Source of the DNA: Candidatus Methylophosphatis roskildensis
GTDB lineage: Bacteria > Pseudomonadota > Gammaproteobacteria > Burkholderiales > Rhodocyclaceae
Assembly (NCBI GenBank): GCA_016708905.1
Contig: JADJEV010000003.1
Span: 806,001-870,000 of the forward strand
Direction: 5' to 3'
DNA length: 64,000 nt
The first letter of the stretch is position 1. Each line of letters opens with the position of its first letter. Positions 17,589 to 26,504 of this stretch are shown piece by piece. A model generated the notes under the pieces. The model was not told the origin of the DNA and made no database searches. It saw nothing but the letters and a program-made list of their open reading frames with translations. The position numbers and the translations under genes are program-made.

Positions 17589-18395
17589 TTTTTTTTACCA
17601 GTTCGTGACCGGCCTCGACGACAATCTGGTTGATCTTGTCGAGCAGTTCCGGCGTGAATAGCGTGACATTGTCCTTGAGCGTCTGGTGGTGGTACGAGGT
17701 CGGATCGAACAACCCGTGTCCGAGCATTTGCCGGATGCTGTTGTGCTGATTGACCAACTCATGCAGACGGTCGTAGTCGATGTTCAGGTCAAGCCGGATC
17801 ACGCCGCAGACGAAGATCGACCAGAGCGTCATTCCGGGGCGCCCCGTTCGCTTGTCGATCTGCGGAGCTATTTCCGAGTCGAGCAATTGGAAGAGCTTTG
17901 CGCGCGTGGCCGGGTCTTTGTACAGCTGCTGCAGACCTCTCAGAACCTGCGGGATGTCGTCGCGTGACTTGGGGTCGAGGAGGATTCGCGATACATCGAC
18001 TTCGCCGATGTGCATCTGGGTATTCTGGACAACGCGCATCGCCTGCCTCCGGGGGAATTGCTTGATCGGGGTTTTCAATACCTACAATTATAATGCCGAT
18101 GGGCTACAGGTGCCAGGCATTCCGGAACGAAGCGAAGATTTTCTTGCCAACCGCTTCCGCACTTCTTCTGGCGCGAAGATTTCCATCTCAATGTGCTACC
18201 CGGCCCGTAGTTCGGTCCTTTCACCGCAGTTGGCCGCGTCGGCCATCCGTTCTTCGTCTCAGCAAGATCCTCGGAATCCTTTGCGGATGCTGGGAGGAAG
18301 GGGTTTTCGGTCAAGCACTAAATATGTGGCCTGGGTGCGCATTTCACGGGGTCGTGACCAATGCGGAGAAATGCGCGCCCAGGCTCAGGCTTCCG

Positions 18396-19463
18396 TCAAT
18401 AATCGGTGTAGCCCTTTTCTCCCGGCGTGTAGAAGGTAGAGAAATCGGGCGCAACCAGCTCTTGGCCTGACTTAAGCTTCGATACCAGATCCGGATTCGA
18501 GATATAGGGGCGGCCGAAAGCCACCAGGTCGCCATGCTGTGCGCCGAGATCTGCATCGGCGCGCACAGCATCATAGCCACCTGAGAGAAGGTATTTGCCT
18601 TTGAACGCGCCACGGATCTTGGCTTTCAGTTCGGGACTGACTTCAGGAGCCCCCATGGCGCTGTGATCCACGACGTGGATGTAGAGCAGGCCGAGCGCAT
18701 TCAACTCGTCGATCAAACGCAAGTACAGCGCATCCATCTCTGCATCCGGGACCTGAGCGTTGAATACGCCGTAAGGCGAGATACGCATGCCAACACGCTC
18801 GGCGCCAATAGCTGCGACGGTTGCCTTGGCGACTTCGACAGCGAAGCGGATGCGGTTGTCGACGCTACCGCCCCAGCGGTCGTTACGCTGATTGGAGGCG
18901 GTGTTGAGAAACTGGTCGATCAGGTAGCCATTCGCAGCATGCAGCTCGACGCCATCGAAGTCGGCCTGCATGGCCAGTTTTGCCGAGGCCGCATATTCGG
19001 CGATGCTCTGGGCGATGTCCGCCTCGCTCATTTCGCGTGGCACGGGATGCGGCTGCATCCCGTCCGCATCGGTCCACATCTCTCCCGGAACGGCGACCGC
19101 CGACGGGGCCAGGACGCTGGCGCCGATCTGCATGTTCGCGGGATGGCTGACCCGTCCGGTATGCATCAGTTGCACAAAAATCCTGCCACCGGCTTGATGG
19201 ACGCCCTCAGTCACGCGTCGCCAGCCCTGCACCTGTTCCTCGTTGAACAGTCCGGGAATGCGCGCATAACCAAGGCCGTTGGGCGAAGGCGAGGTTCCCT
19301 CGGTAATGATCAGCCCGGCATCCGCACGCAAACGGTAGTACTTTTCCATCAGGGCATTGGACAGGTTCCCGATGGCGCGACTGCGCGTCAGTGGTGCCAT
19401 GACAATGCGGTTCTTCAGCGACAAACTGCCGAGTTGGGTAGGTGCGAATAGTGTGCTGCTCAT
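18396..19463 (-). CDS. Old yellow enzyme, NemA-like flavin oxidoreductase
   Basis: 355 residues. TIM-barrel OYE signatures are complete: N-terminal KNRIVMAPLTRSRA, active site HAANGYLIDQFL with the catalytic His and Asn, RWGGSVDNR, and the phosphate-binding end VAFGRPYISNPDL. These FMN enzymes reduce electrophiles such as N-ethylmaleimide, enones and nitrate esters with NADPH. It is the last gene of a leftward electrophile-response cluster (SDR, quinone reductase, hydrolase) read away from an HxlR regulator. Confidence 0.93.
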   Translation of the reverse strand: MSSTLFAPTQLGSLSLKNRIVMAPLTRSRAIGNLSNALMEKYYRLRADAGLIITEGTSPSPNGLGYARIPGLFNEEQVQGWRRVTEGVHQAGGRIFVQLMHTGRVSHPANMQIGASVLAPSAVAVPGEMWTDADGMQPHPVPREMSEADIAQSIAEYAASAKLAMQADFDGVELHAANGYLIDQFLNTASNQRNDRWGGSVDNRIRFAVEVAKATVAAIGAERVGMRISPYGVFNAQVPDAEMDALYLRLIDELNALGLLYIHVVDHSAMGAPEVSPELKAKIRGAFKGKYLLSGGYDAVRADADLGAQHGDLVAFGRPYISNPDLVSKLKSGQELVAPDFSTFYTPGEKGYTDY

Positions 19464-19510
19464 AGAAATTTCCTTTGTGTCGAGTTCAGATTGATACGTC
19501 GTTGGTTCGC

Positions 19511-20305
19511 TTAAAGCGAAAGGAGTCGTGGCGCAGGCTTGCCGGTTTGCATCGCGGCGAAGAGCTCCGCGCGTGCAGTGTCGAATCGCTCCCACAGACT
19601 GGTGTCAGCCATGGACGGCAAAGTGACCGACTCGCCGTGGTCGAAACCGGCCAACGCGGCATCGACAAGATGCTCGACAGACATCACTGTTTCTGGCGCC
19701 AATGCGGCCAGGGGCACTCCAGAGATATCCCAAAGATCGGTGGCTGTGGCGGCAGGTAGCACCACTTGAACCCTGATGCCGGTATTCGCGAGTTCCTGCT
19801 GCAGACCGCGACTGAAATTGAGAACGAAACCCTTCGTGCCGCTGTATACGGAACTCACCGGTAGCGCATGAAGCGCCAATGCCGAGGCAATATTGATGAT
19901 GATGCCATCGTTGCGCGCCTTGAAGGCGGGCAGGACGGCATGCGTCAATCGCGTTAGCGCCGTGATGTTCAACGCGATCTGCGACAAAGCGTCTTTTAGC
20001 GACGTCTCGGAAACGGGGCTCAGTCTGGCAATGCCGACGTTGTTGACCAATACGCCGATGGCGGGATTGCCAGCGAGAACGGCTTCAAGACCTGCGAGAT
20101 CGGCTTCCTTCTCAAGATCGGCGACGAGCGTTTCGGCCTTGATGCCGTAAGTCTGCTCCAGTTTGGCGGCGAGATTCTGCAAGCGGTCGCCACGCCGCGC
20201 GACGAGCAAGAGGTCATATCCGCGCTGAGCCAGACGATCTGCGTAGACAGATCCAATGCCGGAAGAGGCACCGGTTACAACAGCAATTGTTTTGGATGGG
20301 GTCAT
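19511..20305 (-). CDS. Short-chain dehydrogenase/reductase
   Basis: 264 residues with the classical SDR cofactor site TGASSGIG at the N-terminus, NNVGIA, and a catalytic YSGTK preceded by a serine (INIASALALHALPVSSVYSG is the strand leading to it). An arginine pair after the second strand (ARRGD) suggests NADP(H). The substrate is unknown; family members of this kind reduce small carbonyl compounds. It lies 47 bases upstream of the OYE gene and is probably co-transcribed with it. Confidence 0.92.
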   Translation of the reverse strand: MTPSKTIAVVTGASSGIGSVYADRLAQRGYDLLLVARRGDRLQNLAAKLEQTYGIKAETLVADLEKEADLAGLEAVLAGNPAIGVLVNNVGIARLSPVSETSLKDALSQIALNITALTRLTHAVLPAFKARNDGIIINIASALALHALPVSSVYSGTKGFVLNFSRGLQQELANTGIRVQVVLPAATATDLWDISGVPLAALAPETVMSVEHLVDAALAGFDHGESVTLPSMADTSLWERFDTARAELFAAMQTGKPAPRLLSL

Positions 20306-20360
20306 GGTTTTTTCCTTTAGCTAGGCGTTTGAAAAATTTGAAGCGTTGTTTGGCTTCTGG

Positions 20361-21377
20361 TCACCACATTTTGATGACGACTTTTCCCTTGGAATGCCCT
20401 TGGGCGAGGTATGCAAGCGCGTCCTTTGCTTGCTCGAACGGAAATAGCTTGTCGATCACGGGCTGGATACGCTCTGCCTCGAGGAGTTTGCCGATTTCGA
20501 TAAGTTGAGCGCCATCGGGGCGCGCAAAGAGAAATGAGTAGGTGACGTCCCGCTTTTTCGCAAGGCGCATGATCTTGCGGCTCATCAACCCGAACACGAA
20601 CGTCAGGACGAAGTTCAGCCGTCGAGCGCGAGCGAATGCTGCGTCCAGCGGCCCGATCAGAGAGACGATCGTGCCCCCTGGCTTGAGGATACCGAGGGAT
20701 TTTTCAATCGCGTCACCCCTGACGGTGCCAAGTACCGCGTCGTAGCCGCGCAGCACGTTCTCGAATTCCTGCTTCTTGTAGTCGACCACCTCGTCGGCGC
20801 CAAGGCTACTCACCAGTTCGACGTTGCCCGTGCTGGTGGTCGTTCCCACCTTGGCGCCCAGGTGCTTTGCCAGCTGGATCGCGAACGTGCCAACACCGCC
20901 GGAGCCTGCGGGGATGAACACCTTCTGGCCGGCCCGAAGATTCGCGCGCTCCTTCAGCGCTTGCCACGAGGTGAGCCCGACCATCGGGATGGAGGCCGCC
21001 TGCACAAAGTCCAGATTGGCCGGTTTCAGCGCGGCGACGCTCTCCGGTACCACCGCGAACTCGGCGATAGCGCCCGTACCACGGTCGAAAATGTTGGCGA
21101 AGACGGCATCGCCTGGCTTGAAGCGCGTCACGCGGCTGCCGACCTCCGTCACCACACCGGCCAGATCGCTGCCCAGCGTGGCCGGAAGCTGGAAATGCAG
21201 GACCGGTTTGAACATCCCGGTCGGAATCATGTTGTCGATCGGGTTCACGCTGGCAGCGTGGACCTGTACCAGCAATTCATCGGCCTTCAGCGTGGGGCGG
21301 GGAATGTCGGCGAACCCGATCTCGGGCGACTTGCCATAGCGTTTGAAGGTGAGTGCTTTCATTGTTTGAGTTTTCAT
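20361..21377 (-). CDS. NADP-dependent quinone oxidoreductase-like MDR protein
   Basis: 338 residues of the zinc-independent medium-chain dehydrogenase type: GroES-like N-terminus (VQVHAASVNPIDNMIPTG), cofactor site GSGGVGTFAIQLAKHLGA, and no structural-zinc cysteines. Such proteins reduce quinones and enals by NADPH hydride transfer. AAAGG stands before the ATG. It belongs to the leftward cluster of electrophile-reducing enzymes. Confidence 0.9.
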   Translation of the reverse strand: MKTQTMKALTFKRYGKSPEIGFADIPRPTLKADELLVQVHAASVNPIDNMIPTGMFKPVLHFQLPATLGSDLAGVVTEVGSRVTRFKPGDAVFANIFDRGTGAIAEFAVVPESVAALKPANLDFVQAASIPMVGLTSWQALKERANLRAGQKVFIPAGSGGVGTFAIQLAKHLGAKVGTTTSTGNVELVSSLGADEVVDYKKQEFENVLRGYDAVLGTVRGDAIEKSLGILKPGGTIVSLIGPLDAAFARARRLNFVLTFVFGLMSRKIMRLAKKRDVTYSFLFARPDGAQLIEIGKLLEAERIQPVIDKLFPFEQAKDALAYLAQGHSKGKVVIKMW

Positions 21378-21406
21378 CTTTTGCCTTTCATTTTTATCTG
21401 ATCAGA

Positions 21407-22324
21407 TCAGTCGGCGAGGAAGTCGAGAACCGCCGGCACAAAAGCCCGGTGGTACTGAAAGACGCCACCGTGCCCGGAATCCGGATAGATCGTCAGCCGG
21501 GCATTCGGCAGACGGCGAGCCATGTCGGCCGAATGGCGGCTATCAACCATCAGGTCACGGTCGCCGTTGGCGACGAAAACGGGTTGCGTAATGACCGAGA
21601 GATCGTCGGGCGCACTCAGTCCCGCAGTTCTGATGGCCTTCAGTTGGGCCCGCCGGGCTTGCAGGGAAATGGGCTTGTCACGGTCCTCGGTGCGTTCCTT
21701 CAGCCGGGAGAAGTAATCTTTCGCGGCGCGCTTGCCCTTCGGGGTACGGGGGAAGAACAGAAAATTCCTCGGATCGCTCAGCGTCAGCGCCGCTTTGAGG
21801 TAAGCGATGACTGCGATTCTGTTGATCTCTTCGATCCCTCCGCCGCCCCTGGGTCCCGTTCCGGCAAGGATCATCCGACGCACCAGGTCGGGAGCCTGCA
21901 AAGCCACCATTTGCGCGACACCGCCGCCCAAAGAGAACCCGAGCAGGTCGACTTTCCTGAGTCCCAGCGCACGAATGAAGGCGATGGCATCCCGCCCCAT
22001 CGCCTCGATCGTGTCCGGTACCGATCCGCCCGACCCACCGACCCCGCGGTTGTCGAACGCGATCACTCGCCGCTGCGCGGCGATGCCGTCGATAACCCGC
22101 GGGTCCCAGTCATCGAGCACGGCCATCAGGTGGTGCAGGAAGATCACCGGCACGCCAGAACTGGGACCGAGTTCCCGATAGGCGAAAGGCACGCCGCCCA
22201 CGTCAATCCTGCGGTTCGGCACATTCTTCCACTTCACATTGCTCATCTGTCGGTCCGCCGCGGCTTCTCCGATGCCTGAAGATGCTCCTGTCTCCAGGGC
22301 GATACCCATCTGGTTCTTGCTCAT
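21407..22324 (-). CDS. Alpha/beta hydrolase with an SDR-derived leader
   Basis: 305 residues. From residue 27 on it is a normal alpha/beta hydrolase: GVPVIFLHHL, nucleophile GFSLGGG, aspartate in ANGDRDLM and histidine in DSGHGG. The first 26 residues (ETGASSGIGEAAADRQ) are the start of a short-chain dehydrogenase, in frame, with a GGAG site in front of its ATG. An SDR gene has therefore been deleted internally so that its start now reads into the hydrolase, which could otherwise start at the second methionine. First gene of the leftward cluster. Confidence 0.85.
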   Translation of the reverse strand: MSKNQMGIALETGASSGIGEAAADRQMSNVKWKNVPNRRIDVGGVPFAYRELGPSSGVPVIFLHHLMAVLDDWDPRVIDGIAAQRRVIAFDNRGVGGSGGSVPDTIEAMGRDAIAFIRALGLRKVDLLGFSLGGGVAQMVALQAPDLVRRMILAGTGPRGGGGIEEINRIAVIAYLKAALTLSDPRNFLFFPRTPKGKRAAKDYFSRLKERTEDRDKPISLQARRAQLKAIRTAGLSAPDDLSVITQPVFVANGDRDLMVDSRHSADMARRLPNARLTIYPDSGHGGVFQYHRAFVPAVLDFLAD

Positions 22325-22364
22325 AAATCAAATCTCCGTACGGGGTGGATTGCCAGTCGTTGAG

Positions 22365-22420
22365 GTGTTACTATCAAATTGAAACGAACGATACTACCAA
22401 TTTGAAAGTAAGTCACTACC
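22365..22420. promoter_or_regulatory. Candidate HxlR operator: two 16-bp direct repeats
   Basis: Between the divergent hydrolase and HxlR genes, TACTATCAAATTGAAA and TACTACCAATTTGAAA recur 24 bases apart; the second is part of the partial dyad TACT-N11-AGTA. TACT/AGTA half-sites are known for HxlR-family regulators such as YodB. Probably the shared control site of both directions. Confidence 0.45.
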
Positions 22421-22428
22421 AAAACAGT

Positions 22429-22871
22429 ATGAACGACGAAAAAGTTGCACCGACCCCTGCCCGATAGCGCGCAGCCTGGCTTTCGCCGGTGACGCGTGGA
22501 GCATATTGATCCTGCGGGACGCCCATGCCGGCCTCACGCGCTTCGACCAATTCCGGAAAAGCCTGGGCATCGCACCGACGATGCTGACCCGCCGGCTGGC
22601 GACGCTGACTGAGGAGGGATTGCTGGAGAAACGGCGCTACTCGGAGCACCCGCCGCGTGAGGAGTACCTACTGACCGCTGCCGGGCGCGATTTTCTGCCG
22701 GTGCTCTTCATGATTGGCGCCTGGGGACGCCAATATCGGGGCGGCGGCAAGCTGGTTCGTTTCTTCGACGCTGAAACAGGTACGGAAATTAAGGCAGTCG
22801 CCGTGGATGAATTCACAGGGGCGAAAATCGGGACCCGTCCCATCCGCATCGTCACGCCAGATGAAGGCTGA
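22429..22871 (+). pseudogene. HxlR family regulator, frameshifted near its start
   Basis: The start MNDEKVAPT and the body CPIARSLAFAGDAW... IAPTMLTRRLATLTEEGLL are in different frames; one extra C in the CCCC run near 22457-22460 would join them. The body is a typical HxlR winged helix with the conserved N-terminal cysteine in CPIARSL that senses electrophiles in some relatives, plus a C-terminal tail. Divergent from the hydrolase, quinone reductase, SDR and OYE genes, which it probably controls. Either a real inactivating mutation or a base missing from the sequence; a shorter product from an internal start would lack the cysteine. Confidence 0.72.
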
Positions 22872-23175
22872 CTGGTGGTGGTTTGACAGACCGGATGGCT
22901 GCCCTATGTTTTAGTCGACGGTGGACGCAGCCATTGGACCACCAAACTTCACCATGGTAAGCAATCTGATAGTTTGCTGACGTTGCTACTGAAACCAGCC
23001 AGCGGATGCAAAGGCCGATTTCCTGTCCGTGGCGGACTGAAGTCCGCCCGACGAAAGACGTCGCCGCCGACGAAGTGTGACGGGCCGTTCCGGCCGAGTC
23101 ACCGAAGTAGATCATCCGGCAGGTTTTCTCAGTTTCCCGCAATAGAACTCACATGTAGCCGAGTGACCGGATTGG
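22872..23175. other. Interval between HxlR gene and group II intron
   Basis: No gene seen. Two compact hairpins occur: GGCGGAC/GTCCGCC around 23033-23050 with a TGAA loop, and GGCCG/CGGCC near 23083-23095. Either might terminate the regulator transcript, and group II introns often settle downstream of such hairpins. Confidence 0.4.
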
Positions 23176-25159
23176 GTGTGCGCCGTGCAAAGGCGGCGCT
23201 TTTCCAGAGGGTGAAATCCCCACCCGGCGAAATGCTCCAGCCGGAAGTAACCGGAGCAGTCATGGAGGTAACGAAATGGCTGAAGCCTTCGGGTAACGGG
23301 CCACAAAATTTGGTGGCAGTGCAAGTGTGCAGGCCGTAACGCGAGTGAACGCTGAGTAAGCCTCGAAAAGGACGATGTGCAGGCCGACCCGACGACCCTT
23401 TCGGGGAAGGCTGATCTGACAACGGGATTGAGCAAAGCAGTGCCCGTAGCTGCTGCACCGGGGTAGTGGCGACAGCATGTACACAAGGAAAGCGCACGCA
23501 ACACGGGAAGCCCCTTGACGTGGTCAGGGATGACCAACCGGAAGCTCGTGAGAGAAGGTCCGGGTGCCCAGGGGTGGCGGAGAGGTCCGTAGTACCGGGG
23601 AAGCCGGGTAATGCCGGTGGAGGGAAGGGACCTCAGTTCAAGATAGACGCAAGACGTAGTGAGGGCGTGGAGATTGGGCAACCTATCAACTCCGATTAGT
23701 GTTCAGAAACTGCAGAGGGCGTTACACGCGAAAGCGAAGTCAGAAGCTGGCTATCGTTTCTACGCGCTGTACGACAAGATATTTCGAGAAGATATTCTGT
23801 CTCATGCCTATGCTCAGTGTCGCTCGAACAAGGGCGCACCGGGTGTGGACAGGCAGGACTTCGCGGATATCGATGCGTACGGGGTGGAGCGGTGGTTGGC
23901 TGAACTGGCGCTTGCGCTCAGAGAGGAAAGCTACCAACCGGACCCCATCAGAAGAGTGTGGATCCCGAAGGCCAATGGCAAACTTCGGCCCCTGGGTATC
24001 TCGACCTTGCGGGATCGGGTGTGCATGACAGCAGCGATGCTGGTGCTCGAACCGATCTTTGAAGCTGACCTTCCTTCCGAGCAGTACGCCTACCGGCCGG
24101 GCCGCAATGCCCAGCAGGCGGCCATGGAAGTGGAGGAGCGTCTGCACCGTGGCCAAACGGATGTCGTCGACGCCGACCTCGCGGATTACTTTGGCAGCAT
24201 TCCACACCCCGAACTGATGCTGTCGCTCGCGCGGCGCATCGTGGATCGGCGTGTGTTGCATCTGATCAAGATGTGGCTGGAATGTACCGTGGAGGAAATC
24301 GACGATCGCGGCCGCAAGACACGAACGACTGAAGCCAAGGATGAGCGCCGCGGCATTCCGCATGGCTCTCCCGTCTCACCACTGCTGGCCAATCTGTATA
24401 TGCGCCGTTTCGTGCTGGGATGGAGGATGCTCGGGTTGAATAGGAGCCTTGGCACTCGGATCGTGACCTACGCTGACGATCTCGTGATCCTGTGCAGGAA
24501 AGGCAAGGCTGAGGAAGCCTTGCAGCGACTGCGCGAACTCATGGGCAAGCTGAAGTTGACGGTCAACGAGGAGAAGACACGCATCTGCAAGGTTCCGGAA
24601 GGTGAGTTCGACTTCCTGGGTTACACGTTTGGGCGGATGTATTCGCCGACGACCGGCAAGGCCTATCTGGGCATGCGGCCGTCGAAGAAGAGCATTCGGC
24701 GCATGGTGGAAAAGCTCCATGCGATGACGGCAACGTCGATGACGTGGCAAGAGACCACGCACATGGTGGGCAAGTTGAACCGCACGTTGCGCGGCTGGGC
24801 GAACTACTTCCAAGTAGGCACGGTCAGCGGTGCGTATAGGGCGATCGACAGCTACACCGTTGCGCGGTTGCGCCGGTGGTTGCGGACCAAGTTCAAGAAG
24901 CGCCGACAACGAGGAGGGGGCTATCCACCCTCGATCCTCTACGACCGACTCGGGCTCGTACGGCTGACTTGGCGGGGACGCAACCGATCGTGGGCGAAGG
25001 CGTGAAGTCTTGTCCGAGAGCCGGATGCGGGAGATCTGCCTGTCCGGTTCGATGAGCGGGATGTGGAAACGGAGCTACGGCGAGGTTACTCGGGCACCGC
25101 CAGACGAAAGGGGCGGCAACGGACAAACCAAGCCTACTGCCACCGCGCCACATCTCGAC
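23176..25159 (+). mobile_element. Group II intron
   Basis: A GTGTG 5' boundary is followed by about 480 bases of structured, purine-rich sequence, then the maturase gene, then a domain V hairpin (25018-25050: GAGCCGG paired with CCGGTTC around an internal bulge). Beyond it a long stem pairs GATGTGG (25060-25066) with CCACATC (25147-25153) as domain VI; I place the 3' end at the AC near 25159. Boundaries are estimated to a few bases. It should be able to self-splice and retrohome. Confidence 0.75.
23659..25005 (+). CDS. ltrA: Group II intron reverse transcriptase/maturase
   Basis: 448 residues from a GTG start. Reverse transcriptase blocks are in order: KGAPGVD, LRPLGI, YRPGRNAQQA, the catalytic YADD near residue 271, and FDFLGYTFG. 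The maturase (GIIM) domain follows with LRGWANYFQVG. No HNH endonuclease domain is visible at the C-terminus, so it would use nascent-strand priming rather than second-strand cutting. It assists intron splicing and mobility. Full length with no interruptions. Confidence 0.93.
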   Translation: MRAWRLGNLSTPISVQKLQRALHAKAKSEAGYRFYALYDKIFREDILSHAYAQCRSNKGAPGVDRQDFADIDAYGVERWLAELALALREESYQPDPIRRVWIPKANGKLRPLGISTLRDRVCMTAAMLVLEPIFEADLPSEQYAYRPGRNAQQAAMEVEERLHRGQTDVVDADLADYFGSIPHPELMLSLARRIVDRRVLHLIKMWLECTVEEIDDRGRKTRTTEAKDERRGIPHGSPVSPLLANLYMRRFVLGWRMLGLNRSLGTRIVTYADDLVILCRKGKAEEALQRLRELMGKLKLTVNEEKTRICKVPEGEFDFLGYTFGRMYSPTTGKAYLGMRPSKKSIRRMVEKLHAMTATSMTWQETTHMVGKLNRTLRGWANYFQVGTVSGAYRAIDSYTVARLRRWLRTKFKKRRQRGGGYPPSILYDRLGLVRLTWRGRNRSWAKA

Positions 25160-25582
25160 TCTACCGCGTCCAGCCCCAGAGAACGTAGAAACCAGCCGTT
25201 CGTCATGGGGCTTCTGACCAGCGTCAGGTAACCGTCGCATAGCCGACCAATTTGGCGCTGAACGCCACCGTCCGCTGAGGCCGATGACCTGGCCGACAGG
25301 CAGGCGCAGGCGAGCGACGGATCATGGACCCGTTACCAGCCGTTCGCGCTGCCCCGGATTCTTCGTAGCCGGACTGTCCCGTGATGGCCAAGCTCGACTA
25401 CTCGCCGGGTTGCCTCCGGACGGGCCTCGAGTGCACGGAACTGGAAGTCAGCCACCTCCATGCACGCAATGGGTCGCATGCGCAACACTGATCGATCCGG
25501 GTGATTGCCGACACATGCATGCTGGCGGATAGTGCCAGTATTGCTTACAATAGTGGCCATCTGGCGTTGACGGAGAGTGAGC
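25160..25582. other. Interval after the intron containing a shortened repeat
   Basis: No intact gene. It is largely occupied by the deleted copy of the dispersed repeat and, at its right end, the leader of the antitoxin gene with GGAG at 25572-25575. Confidence 0.5.
25279..25495. repeat. Dispersed repeat, internally deleted copy
   Basis: Matches 10045-10172 (126 of 128 bases) and 10731-10808 (about 72 of 78) but lacks the 558 bases between them. The shared CCTCCG at the junction suggests deletion through microhomology. The right block is a relic of the 3' end of the hypothetical gene at 10.3 kb. Confidence 0.7.
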
Positions 25583-26035
25583 GTGGGGACCAGTGCAGCT
25601 GCACATTCAAGCGAATTGGTTGAAGCGCTACTCGGTGGCCGTCGCGTGCTCCAAGTTCAACTCCGTACCACGCAGGACTGGATATCGCTCATTCGCCAGG
25701 GAATCTCATCGGTCGCCGTCGACTCGCTCGCCAAGGCTCTCCGCATTACCCAGTCCGAACTGGCGCTGACCTTGGGCATTCCCGAACGCACGCTGGCCCG
25801 ACGCAAGAAGGAAGGGACGCTCAACAGCGAGGAATCGGCCAAGCTCGTACGGATCGCGCGCGTGATCGGTCGAGCCGAAGAGGTTTTCGAGGATATCGAT
25901 GTCGCGCTCGACTGGATGAAGTCCGGCAATGCTGCGCTGTCCGGGGCGACGCCGCTGTCGATGCTGGATACCGACATCGGGGCGGAGAGCGTGATGGACA
26001 TGCTCGGGCGAATCGAACACGGCGTGTTTGCCTGA
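25583..26035 (+). CDS. Xre/MbcA/ParS-type antitoxin (DUF2384)
   Basis: 150 residues from a GTG seven bases after GGAG; another GTG six bases upstream is possible. An N-terminal helix-turn-helix-like part (ALTLGIPERTLARRKKEGTL) is followed by the toxin-binding domain with RIARVIGRAEEVFED and the LDWMKSGNAALSGATPLSML signature of DUF2384. It neutralises the RES toxin encoded next and probably represses the operon. The end overlaps the toxin gene. Confidence 0.9.
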   Translation: MGTSAAAHSSELVEALLGGRRVLQVQLRTTQDWISLIRQGISSVAVDSLAKALRITQSELALTLGIPERTLARRKKEGTLNSEESAKLVRIARVIGRAEEVFEDIDVALDWMKSGNAALSGATPLSMLDTDIGAESVMDMLGRIEHGVFA

Positions 26036-26504
26036 TCGACGTCCCGTGCTCGTCGTCTGGCGGTTGCTCACCGCGCGCTTCGCACGGACCGCGTTCTCGG
26101 GCGAGGGCGCGCGCCTCTATGGCGGCCGCTGGAATCGCAAGGGCGTTGCCATGGTCTACACCGCCGGCAGCCAGTCATTGGCCATGCTGGAAATGCTGGT
26201 TCAGGATGAGCCGTTGCGCGCCCGTTACGTCATGATTTCTGCAACCGTTCCGACGAAGCTCAAGATCGAACGGCTGGCTCCCCAGCAATTGCCTGCCGAC
26301 TGGCGCGATCCAGCGGCACGGGAACATTTGCAGACCGTCGGCACCGATTGGATCAAGCGCGGATCGAGCGCCGTCTTGGCCGTGCCGAGTGTGGTCATCC
26401 CGGCCGAAACCAACTATCTGCTCAATCCCCATCATCCGTCATTTGCCAGGATCGAGATCGGCCGAGCGCAGGCGTTCGTTACCGACCTGCGGCTGATTCG
26501 ATGA
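26028..26504 (+). CDS. RES domain toxin (NAD+-depleting)
   Basis: 158 residues from a TTG that overlaps the antitoxin gene by 8 bases; a GTG at 26046 is an equally good start. RES hallmarks are present: arginine near the start (VVWRLLTARF), GARLYGGRWNRKG, VYTAGSQSLAMLE, and the late NYLLNPHHP. Characterised RES toxins degrade NAD+ by phosphorolysis or hydrolysis. Intact, so the pair can act as an addiction or stress module of the mobile region. Confidence 0.9.
   Translation: MPDRRPVLVVWRLLTARFARTAFSGEGARLYGGRWNRKGVAMVYTAGSQSLAMLEMLVQDEPLRARYVMISATVPTKLKIERLAPQQLPADWRDPAAREHLQTVGTDWIKRGSSAVLAVPSVVIPAETNYLLNPHHPSFARIEIGRAQAFVTDLRLIR

Larger units (their letters stand above)
14325..18039 (-). 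pseudogene. ISNCY-like transposase gene split by ISL3
   Basis: The 5' part (17597-18039) starts at an ATG with GGAGG and encodes MRVVQNTQMHIGEVDVSRIL onward; the 3' part (14325-15387) resumes in the same frame with KDGEVLRGRCDSFVVETDV. Joining them across the ISL3 element, counting the TTTTTTTT duplication once, gives exactly 502 codons with a stop, so the gene was intact before the insertion. The C-terminal part holds the acidic residues of a DDE transposase. It is not expressible as one protein now. Confidence 0.8.
14125..18320. mobile_element. ISNCY-type insertion sequence, interrupted by an ISL3 element
   Basis: Both ends carry the same 20-bp inverted repeat, TAGTGCTTGACCGAAAACCC at the left and its reverse complement at the right. 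Removing the internal ISL3 insertion and one copy of its target duplication leaves an element of about 1.99 kb with a single 501-codon transposase gene. No clear target duplication flanks the outer ends, and the transposase fragment on the left does not resume on the right, so an adjacent deletion may have followed insertion. Confidence 0.8.

Noticed and set aside
25876..25896. GGTTTTCGAGG resembling the shared promoter core
   Set aside because: It is inside the antitoxin coding sequence with no downstream gene on the minus strand and none of the other conserved positions.
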